DNA from: Kiritimatiellia bacterium
GTDB taxonomy: Bacteria; Verrucomicrobiota; Kiritimatiellia; SLAD01
Reading direction: 5' to 3'
Length of the DNA stretch: 6,947 nt
NCBI GenBank assembly: GCA_007126995.1
Contig: SLAD01000317.1
Location: forward strand, 1 to 6,947
A model generated the notes under the pieces. That model saw only the letters and a list, made by a program, of their open reading frames with translations. It searched no databases and was not told where the DNA came from. Numbering within the stretch: the first letter of the stretch is position 1; each line of letters opens with the position of its first letter. The translations under genes were made by a program, and so were the position numbers. Positions 1 to 6,000 of the stretch are shown here, piece after piece.

Positions 1-411
1 AAACGCGGTATTGCCGGAAGCCTAGTCTTCACGGTATTCGACCGTGATGCTCTAATCTACGCCATGGCCGATCAGAAGTACACTAAGGTTAAGGGCGATG
101 TTGGCATCTCCCGTGTAGATGAGTGGGGCGACAACTTCACGATTGACGATGACGGTTATGTACAACAGACAGAAACCACCATCGAATACGCTGATCAAGT
201 GCCTCCCTTCAACATTACCATTAGCTTTGTGAACGAATATGGCAAGAAGGCGGTGCTCCGCATTATCGGATGTGAGATCCTCAACGAGGGCTCTGGTATG
301 TCTATCGACGACATTACTACCGATAAAGCTTGCACATTCGTGGCCCGCAAGATTGAATATCTCAAGCCACTAGGTCCTAACGCTAGTCCTGACTTACCAG
401 CAACGTCTTAA
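1..411 (+). CDS. Tail-tube-like virion structural protein, 3' part (5' end outside window)
   Basis: The frame is open from base 1 and ends at TAA 409-411, giving 136 residues of a longer protein. An ATG at 64 is internal, because the codons before it encode a conserved strand (IAGSLVFTVFDRD, residues 4-16) that matches residues 81-93 of the complete paralog at 704-1291 (IAGSMIFTVFDRH). About 75 N-terminal residues are therefore missing. A second shared block is PPFNITISFVNEYG at residues 68-81, followed by a MSIDDI motif near residue 100 and a VARKIEYL ending, all mirrored in the downstream paralog. Alternating hydrophobic residues suggest a beta-rich fold. Position ahead of chaperone-like genes and a giant protein fits a tail tube or tube-associated protein, but this is inference; a baseplate or other structural role is possible. 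The loop between the two conserved blocks (residues 23-67) is acidic and about twice as long as in the next paralog. Confidence 0.62.
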   Translation, partial: KRGIAGSLVFTVFDRDALIYAMADQKYTKVKGDVGISRVDEWGDNFTIDDDGYVQQTETTIEYADQVPPFNITISFVNEYGKKAVLRIIGCEILNEGSGMSIDDITTDKACTFVARKIEYLKPLGPNASPDLPATS

Positions 412-417
412 GTTCTC

Positions 418-439
418 CTTCCCCGCTTAGGCGGGGAAG
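418..439 (+). other. Perfect 9-bp hairpin with TTAG loop (RNA stem-loop)
   Basis: CTTCCCCGC at 418-426 is exactly complementary to GCGGGGAAG at 431-439, with a TTAG loop at 427-430. It lies 6 bases after the stop of the upstream structural gene and just before the SD of the HNH-like gene, in the longest gap of the window (412-455). No T tract follows on either strand, so it is not a classic intrinsic terminator. It could be a transcript stabiliser or processing site at the end of a highly expressed gene, or a partial terminator. The structure is read directly; the function is inferred. Confidence 0.75.
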
Positions 440-444
440 TACAT

Positions 445-452
445 AGGGGTGG
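445..452 (+). promoter_or_regulatory. Ribosome binding site for the HNH-like gene
   Basis: AGGGGTGG lies 3 bases upstream of ATG 456, measured from its last base. An in-frame TAG at 444-446 excludes a longer reading frame, so this site fixes the start. Confidence 0.55.
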
Positions 453-455
453 ATT

Positions 456-692
456 ATGGACTACTATACACAGCAAGAGTTTAAATGCAGGATTTGTCTG
501 CGGCAGGCCTGTGGTCCGCCACATGCACTGATTAACAACCCTACCACCCCATTAAATCTCATACAACTCTGTCAGATCTGTCACCGTGGGGCTATATACC
601 GAGACATCCCCATAGGGCAGCTTATAGCAGCTATCGCTGAACGTGAGTCAATCTCTATTAGCGAGGTTCGTCGCGCCAACAATATTTACTAG
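456..692 (+). CDS. Small HNH-like zinc-binding protein
   Basis: A 78-residue protein with four cysteines in two CxxC pairs: C11-x2-C14 and C39-x2-C42 followed directly by H43. Between them lie H23 and N34 in the string LNLIQLCQICH (33-43). The order CxxC, H, NL-x2-LC-x2-CH is the HNH/zinc-finger nuclease pattern, where the cysteines hold a structural zinc and H, N, H form the active site. The usual doubled histidine (HH) is only a single H23 preceded by prolines, and the histidine often found a few residues after CH is absent (RGAIY), so it may be a degenerate or non-catalytic zinc finger. The tail (residues 50-78) looks helical and could bind DNA or a protein. It sits between two tail-tube-like paralogs, which suggests an inserted homing-type or moron gene, or a remnant of one. 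The TAG stop overlaps the SD of the next gene. Gene reality is well supported by SD and motifs; function is uncertain. Confidence 0.72.
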   Translation: MDYYTQQEFKCRICLRQACGPPHALINNPTTPLNLIQLCQICHRGAIYRDIPIGQLIAAIAERESISISEVRRANNIY

Positions 693-697
693 GGAGG
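691..697 (+). promoter_or_regulatory. Strong Shine-Dalgarno for the second tube-like gene
   Basis: AGGGAGG lies 6 bases before ATG 704. Its first two bases are the last two of the HNH-like gene's TAG stop (690-692), so ribosomes ending there finish on top of the next start site, favouring translational coupling. Confidence 0.7.
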
Positions 698-703
698 ATC
701 ACC

Positions 704-1291
704 ATGCCTATACCACTAACCAGTAGATCCGCCGAATTCCACCGTAGGGACCTACAAGCCCAAGTTGGCGCCAACACCTCATACTCTGGGGCGGATATCG
801 TTGCGTCCATTAGTATACCGGGGAACAAATCCATGGTCTTCGGGGAACTACAAACCATTAGTTATAGCATACACCGTGAGAAACACCCAGTACGAGCACT
901 TGGGCGTATTAACCCGAAGGGCTTTACCTATGGAGGGCGTACCATTGCCGGATCGATGATCTTCACGGTGTTTGATCGCCATGTGGTGCAGAATGCTATC
1001 CTCAAGGAACTCATTAATAGCCAGACCCTGGACTATGGCGACTTACGCCACCTCTCTAAAGTTATGGTTACCGATGAGATGCCACCATTCGATGTGACTA
1101 TCTCATTCACCAATGAGTATGGGCATGCATCCAGAATTGCCCTATACGGGATTACTATCGTAGATGAGGGGCAAGTTATGAGTATCGACGATATTATCAC
1201 GGAGAATACCATGACGTATATGGCTAGAGGTATTGACCTAATGGCCTCGGTAGACATGATGGGCAACCCAAACTATGGAGGGGGTTCGTAA
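704..1291 (+). CDS. Tail-tube-like virion structural protein (complete paralog)
   Basis: A complete 195-residue protein with a strong SD. Pattern: SGAD at residues 28-31, a strand TISYSIHREKHPV (51-63), a glycine-rich turn (GRINPKGFTYGG, 67-78), the strand IAGSMIFTVFDRH (81-93), then PPFDVTISFTNEYG (127-140), MSIDDI (159-164) and a Y-M-A-R-G-I-D ending (172-178), with a short Gly-rich tail GGGS. These blocks recur in the partial protein at 1-411 and, more weakly, in the protein at 1291-2055. From memory, proteins with this pattern occur as virion structural proteins in large phages of Gram-positive bacteria; gene order points to the tail tube. No signal peptide or membrane segment is visible. 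The stop overlaps the next start by one base (TAATG). Tube versus tube-initiator or terminator role cannot be decided here. Confidence 0.68.
   Translation: MPIPLTSRSAEFHRRDLQAQVGANTSYSGADIVASISIPGNKSMVFGELQTISYSIHREKHPVRALGRINPKGFTYGGRTIAGSMIFTVFDRHVVQNAILKELINSQTLDYGDLRHLSKVMVTDEMPPFDVTISFTNEYGHASRIALYGITIVDEGQVMSIDDIITENTMTYMARGIDLMASVDMMGNPNYGGGS
1277..1284 (+). promoter_or_regulatory. Ribosome binding site inside the end of the upstream gene
   Basis: GGAGGGGG lies 6 bases before ATG 1291. It is made by the codons for the C-terminal GGG run of the preceding protein, so the Gly tail and the SD share the same bases. Confidence 0.65.
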
Positions 1292-2055
1292 TGAAGCTCA
1301 TCCGTCAACACACGAACCTACCCAGGGCACATGCAGGTTCTACAGAGCACCGCATCTTCTCCGAGGAATACTTCTCTGGTGCGGATGTCAGCATCTACTT
1401 TGGAGATATCTGGGTAGACGAGGTCACCGCCATTGAGATATCCGTGCAGGAGAATGTGCAACCCATTTATGGATATGCAAGCTATACCGTAGACGCATGG
1501 GCGAGGGGCACGCGTCTAGTCACGGGCACCTTCCGCATTAACTTCAAGGAATCCTACTACTTGCAGGCAGTACTTAACGAGATAGAACACAGGGCACAGT
1601 CATCACAGCCTGTATTTACAGATAGAGAACATAATGTGTCCGCTCGTACGATTGAGGATGTACTGGCGGCCACTACGGAAGTTAAGTCCACGGAACGCTT
1701 TGAACACTTAGCGAATGAGTATCAGCAATCCATCTGGGGAAGAACCATTGGTACCACTAGTGAATTTACTAGGCGTATGCATAATCAACCCATGGATGCT
1801 TATTTCCATAGTCGTAATCGTCAACCCAACTTACACCGGGAAGGCTTTAACATTCTACTCTCCTACGGCCCCTTCATCAAGGGATATGACCAGATCATTG
1901 ATGCCCATGATGCAAGGAGACCTACGGTTAATCATACCATTGAATCCATCACCGGCGTACAGATTGCCAACATGACGAAGATTATTCAAACGGCTGGACA
2001 ACCCATCGAAGAACAATACTCGTTCATCGCTAGGGACATCAACTACAAGATCTGA
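1291..2055 (+). CDS. Divergent tube-like structural protein with long central insertion
   Basis: A 254-residue protein whose ATG overlaps the previous TAA by one base. The N-terminal part follows the same plan as its neighbours: FSGADVSIYF (28-37), a strand around VTAIEISVQENVQPIYGY (45-62), then RLVTGTFRINFKESYYLQAV (75-94), equivalent to the IAGS-FTVFD strand. The C-terminal part (GFNILLSYG at 185-193, ITGVQI at 220-225, FIARDINYKI at 245-254) matches the PPF-ISF and ARGI blocks. Between them lies about 86 extra residues (97-183), polar and probably partly helical, replacing the 22- and 45-residue loops of the other two. This suggests a specialised tube-fold protein, for example a tube end, completion or connector component. 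That role is inference from fold pattern and position; the paralogy is moderately supported because the identity is low. Confidence 0.6.
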   Translation: MKLIRQHTNLPRAHAGSTEHRIFSEEYFSGADVSIYFGDIWVDEVTAIEISVQENVQPIYGYASYTVDAWARGTRLVTGTFRINFKESYYLQAVLNEIEHRAQSSQPVFTDREHNVSARTIEDVLAATTEVKSTERFEHLANEYQQSIWGRTIGTTSEFTRRMHNQPMDAYFHSRNRQPNLHREGFNILLSYGPFIKGYDQIIDAHDARRPTVNHTIESITGVQIANMTKIIQTAGQPIEEQYSFIARDINYKI

Positions 2056-2056
2056 C

Positions 2057-2064
2057 AAGGAGGA
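2057..2064 (+). promoter_or_regulatory. Consensus Shine-Dalgarno for the first chaperone-like gene
   Basis: AAGGAGGA, the closest to consensus in the window, ends 5 bases before ATG 2070 and directly follows the upstream TGA. It predicts strong translation of the short chaperone-like protein. Confidence 0.72.
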
Positions 2065-2069
2065 TAACC

Positions 2070-2456
2070 ATGCAGGAAGAGCAAGTCAAAGCACAGGAGA
2101 CGAAAGCTACGAAGGGCAAACCTGATGAGGGGGGCGAACCAATCTTTCCAGACGGCCCTTCCAAGAAGCAGGTAGATGAATGGAAGTCTAGGTATGGCAG
2201 TATCTACATGACCGATGTAGATGATGAGATCTTCATCTGGCGTACCATTACACGCGTCGAGTATAAGGAGATCATCAAGATCAAGGACGCTGATCCCATG
2301 TACCGAGAGGAGCGTATGGTCGAGAAGTGTGTATTGTGGCCCGAGCAGTATAACTTTACCAGCATGAGCCATGGTAAGGCTGGGACGCCATCCCTACTAG
2401 CGGAACACATCATGAACAAGTCAGGATTTTCCGAAGTCACATCTCAGAAGCTGTGA
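2070..2456 (+). CDS. Candidate tail assembly chaperone, short form
   Basis: A 128-residue, charged, soluble protein. Residues 1-34 are a Lys/Glu/Gly-rich, probably disordered leader. The folded part starts near VDEWKSRYGSIYMTDV (35-50), with FIWRTITRVEY (55-65), a Cys-Val-Leu-Trp-Pro stretch (87-91), and AGTPSLLAEHIMNKSGF (104-120); it ends eight residues later. The downstream protein shares these blocks (RxYGxIYxT, YIWRxxxxVEY, AGxPSxLxxxIxxxSGF). Two small acidic proteins between tube-like genes and a giant protein match the position of tail assembly chaperones (the G and GT proteins of lambda), which bind tape-measure and tube subunits during tail assembly and are not in the virion. The gene ends with two consecutive in-frame stops, TGA TAA (2454-2459). 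The assignment rests on context and architecture, not a catalytic motif. Confidence 0.58.
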   Translation: MQEEQVKAQETKATKGKPDEGGEPIFPDGPSKKQVDEWKSRYGSIYMTDVDDEIFIWRTITRVEYKEIIKIKDADPMYREERMVEKCVLWPEQYNFTSMSHGKAGTPSLLAEHIMNKSGFSEVTSQKL

Positions 2457-2465
2457 TAACCAATG
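2454..2465 (+). promoter_or_regulatory. Tandem-stop / restart junction between the two chaperone-like genes
   Basis: The bases read TGA TAA CCA ATG in a single frame: two adjacent stops, one codon, then the next start. With no strong SD for the second gene, this arrangement looks suited to coupled reinitiation and makes simple readthrough fusion unlikely. Confidence 0.55.
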
Positions 2466-3014
2466 CTATCGCAGGAAGAGCTGGCTGAACTTAAGCGTGA
2501 ATATGGGCATATATATGCCACGGAGCTGCTAGGTACAACCTACATCTGGCGCCGCCTGAATAAGGTAGAGTATACCCAGATTGATACCATGGACGCTACT
2601 GACGAGGAGAAGGAAGAGCTAGCATGCCACCTTTGTATCCTGCATCCTAAGATCGACTATGACCAATGTCCAGCGGGTATACCCTCAACCTTAATTGACC
2701 AGATCCTCATTGAATCTGGCTTCGATGAACAACGCAGCGATCAACTCCTCCAGGAATATCGCAATGAGATGCAGACATTAGAGTCACAGATGGAAGCCAT
2801 CATTATGTCTGCCTATCCTAATATCACCCTAGAGGAGATTGATGTATGGGATGTACCCAAGACACTTCGTTACTTCACGCGTGCTGAGTGGATCTTGACA
2901 GTACTACAAGGTGTTCCCGTATCCAAGATACTCACGGAGTTACATTCGACCGAGCCAACTAAGCCCTCACGAGCACAAGTGGAATCCTTCCCCGAGTTAC
3001 GCCACGAACTATAA
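2463..3014 (+). CDS. Candidate tail assembly chaperone, long form
   Basis: A 183-residue acidic protein, paralogous over residues 7-90 to residues 35-122 of the preceding protein: REYGHIYAT (12-20), YIWRRLNKVEY (27-37), a Cys-Ile-Leu-His-Pro stretch (58-62), AGIPSTLIDQILIESGF (71-87). It lacks the disordered leader but adds a C-terminal extension: a helical, coiled-coil-like stretch (about 90-117), then ITLEEIDVWDVPKTLRYFTR (121-140) and AEWIL (141-145). A shared N-terminal domain plus an extension mirrors the short/long chaperone pair (gpG and gpGT) that many tailed phages make by frameshifting. Here it is a separate gene in the same frame, after TGA TAA CCA. No convincing SD precedes ATG 2463 (only a weak AGAAG at 2446-2450, 12 bases away), so it probably depends on reinitiation after the upstream stop and is made at lower level. 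The next in-frame ATG would remove the conserved N-terminus, so 2463 is the start. Confidence 0.58.
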   Translation: MLSQEELAELKREYGHIYATELLGTTYIWRRLNKVEYTQIDTMDATDEEKEELACHLCILHPKIDYDQCPAGIPSTLIDQILIESGFDEQRSDQLLQEYRNEMQTLESQMEAIIMSAYPNITLEEIDVWDVPKTLRYFTRAEWILTVLQGVPVSKILTELHSTEPTKPSRAQVESFPELRHEL

Positions 3015-3017
3015 GAT

Positions 3018-3022
3018 GGGAG
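3018..3022 (+). promoter_or_regulatory. Moderate Shine-Dalgarno for the giant gene
   Basis: GGGAG lies 7 bases before ATG 3030, in the 15-base gap after TAA 3012-3014. An out-of-frame ATG at 3016 overlaps it but opens only a short unrelated frame. Confidence 0.5.
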
Positions 3023-3029
3023 CCTGCAT

Positions 3030-6000
3030 ATGCCTAGACAGCGCCTGTCTTCCGAATACTACCAACGCCCAACCCAGGACTATCCCAAGAAGATTGCAAC
3101 CACTGCAGCCGGTATAGGTCTGGGTCTTTTGGCTTTACGTGCAGGAAGACCCGCGCTACGCATGCTCGGACAAGAGGGTGGGTTCCTACACCAGGCTGGT
3201 GTGCAGCTAGGCCGAGGCCTATCCAGGATTTATGAATCTCCTGCATCAGCCGTAGCTCGCGGTGTTGGCCAATGGACCAGACATGGCGGCCCCGCACGAC
3301 TAAGCATTAGGGAATTGCCCGCACAGCTACGCCAGACGGGAGAACAATTTAGGGATAGCGTTGGGCATGCCTTGCAGCAGCACCGTGATCGGACTGCTTC
3401 ACGGGTCTATCAACGAGCCACACACATGCAAACCCTATTCCGGGATGTTGAACATGTACGGGCAGGCGCTAGGGAAACCATCGAGTATGGTTATCGCATG
3501 CGCCATCTCGCGGGACAACTACGTGGCGAATATGGTGATGTAGGTGTTGATATTGCACGTAGGTTAGCAAGGCAGGACCCATCCGAGCCCTTCTACCTAC
3601 GCGACCCCAGCCTACACGTCAACCGTATCCAGCGTATGCTTGAAGATGTTGATAGCATTAGGGGCCTGCATATATCCCCCGAAGATCTGGCAGCACGGGT
3701 ACGATCACGTATTGGCCATTCCATGTTCGCGCCAGTAGGTCCTGGAATTGGCGTAACTGAAGAGGCTATAGATCTGGCTACGCGGCGCACACGCGATGAA
3801 GCTACACGAGCGCTATATGCCGAGGGCCAACGTGAAACATTCCTAGAATATGTGATGTCCCACGTAGGTTTCCGCAGAGCCACTATTGGTGAAGTCATGG
3901 ATGACGTTAGGCATATCGGCATGGCTCGCCCTGACCGTAGAACGGGTGATATGGTAGAGACTGCTACGGCCTTTAGTGAGTTAGTAGCAAGGGATAGGCA
4001 CTTTGCTAACCTCAAGGCGGACCCGCTATTATTCATTGATAAGGCGGGCAACCTGATTGACTACCGTGGGGTTAGCGATGCTACACACGGTGTACTAACC
4101 TTCATCGACCGTCACTTCCAAACCCCTATCATCAACATTAACCCACTACGATTACTACAATACCGTGTGGTGCGTAGTGCACAGCTAGCACCGAAAGTTA
4201 ACATATTAGGTACTGGAGAGGTACAACAGTATGTATTCGGTAGTCCTTATCCTATCATTACACCACGTGTTATGGCAGGGGGACGCATCACTGACCCATT
4301 AACGGGGCGCATTATACGTGATGATGTAGTGAGTGGTTCCGCAAGGCATGGTATCCTATCACGGGTATCGCCAAAGATTGCAGGGACTGGATTGCGAGAT
4401 CCCCATCCAGATACTATCCTAGGTCGCATGATGAACTTAGTGGATGTTGGCCGTCAGGATTTCCCCTCTAAGCTTAAGGAATATCAGTCCATTATTACTA
4501 AGCTTAGATCGCCCGAGTGGCAACGCAATGTATTAACAGGGCTACAGGAAAGGCATATCCCGCCGGACCAGGTAGCTCAACGCCACGCACAACTTAGCCG
4601 CTTAATTGAGCGCAACATGCGCGGAATCACCCCTGAGGAATGGCGACGCATTGGTACACGTGTAGATCTAGACGCGCTAGGTATTGGACGCGTTGACATG
4701 CGCGACCCCAAGGAAGTTATGTCTTTACTGCAGCGACTACGCCAAACAGCCGTACCGGATCCAGATCTTGCAGGGGAATTACTATCTCCGTATGCACGTG
4801 ACATTGAACGCACGTGGCAAGCCTTTGCTAGGGACCCGGCGGCATTCGTTGACTCTAGACGTGTACTCAGCAATCGCATCCCCATGTTCACTAGCCTACA
4901 AGTTATTGAACAAGTGGAAGATGTTAGACGCTTAGCAAGCCAAGAGCTGCTCTGGCGCCTACAACAACAGACGCCAGGTCGCCCGCTCATGGATGTTATT
5001 GGAGATGTACTGCCAGCCGGGGAACAACAACGTAAACTCCATGAATATCTAACACTCATGGATATGAATATAGGATATCGCGACTATCGACGCACTTTAG
5101 GACTAGCTAGGGGTACTGGTCGATATGAACAGGAAGCAGCACGTGCGTATGAAGCCTTCCTAGATGTATTTGACCCTGCTACAACTGCTGGTCAACGTAT
5201 TGATAGGTCCGTTAAGCGATATACTCCATGGCTTCAGAAATCCATCGAATGGGAAGAGTATCAGCAGTATGTAGGTATAGGCCGTAGCGGCTTTCCACGT
5301 GGCCAAGAATATGTATATCTCGGTAAGACACAAGGCCCAATAGCTGCCATTAATGAAGCCATCAAGCAGCGTGGGTTTGACCCACTGAGACAATTCGGTA
5401 AGCAGTTCACCGCCGGACGGCACAATATGGAAGAGATGACTGGCTTATCCATCGCTTCCTATCACTTTGCTGAACGCCTAAGTGCAACACTAGGTTCGCT
5501 AGGACTAGGCTTAAGCCGTGAACATCTAGGATCCATGCCTCAGATTATGATGAACCTGATGGCCAGACGTTGGGTAGCTGGTATTGCGGCATTCTCAGCC
5601 TTTGCCTATATGGATTACGAAGCAGGTAAGATTGTACCTGGCGGACTTACTGGTGTCGGCGCTGACATACAAGCAGGGCTAGGTACAATCATTACAGGCG
5701 CTAGGGATCTCATCGGTGAGACTGACCGGGCCAAGCGCCGCAGGCAACTATACCCAGGTATGGATTTACTCGCCGAGGAGTCTTACATTGGTAGACCCCT
5801 TAGTCGCTTTGGACTAACGGGCGACATGAGTCTTGAGGAATACAATGAATACCTCATCTCGGGACATGACCCAGTACGGCGCGGTCGTTGGTGGAGAATG
5901 GGATCCAAGACACCTTGGTATGGCGATCGTGTACTATATTATGAGCCTAGTTGGTATCAACGGGCACACATGCCTGACGTTAAGGCTATTAGCATGTATG

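Noticed and set aside
64..411. Start of the first structural protein at ATG 64
   Set aside because: The frame is open upstream to base 1 and the bases before 64 encode the conserved IAGS-FTVFDR strand found inside the complete paralog, so the true start lies outside the window.
418..439. Rho-independent terminator
   Set aside because: The stem is strong, but no T tract follows on either strand; it is kept only as a hairpin of unknown role.
2043..2372. 109-residue minus-strand reading frame
   Set aside because: It is antisense to the short chaperone-like gene, which has a consensus SD and a paralog next door.
2400..2535. Programmed frameshift joining the short chaperone-like gene to an extension
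   Set aside because: No slippery heptamer was found near TTTTCC at 2427, and both alternative frames stop soon after the gene without a plausible domain. The second gene is in the same frame, so a single shift could not reach it.
3016..3117. ATG 3016 as an alternative gene start before the giant gene
   Set aside because: It overlaps the SD of the giant gene, runs out of frame, ends after about 33 codons and has no family features.
3593..4051. 152-residue minus-strand reading frame
   Set aside because: It lies fully antisense to the giant + strand frame, has a Ser/Arg-rich low-complexity translation, and shows no recognisable domain.
4577..5059. 160-residue minus-strand reading frame
   Set aside because: It is antisense to the giant gene with a Ser/Arg-rich translation typical of a shadow frame.
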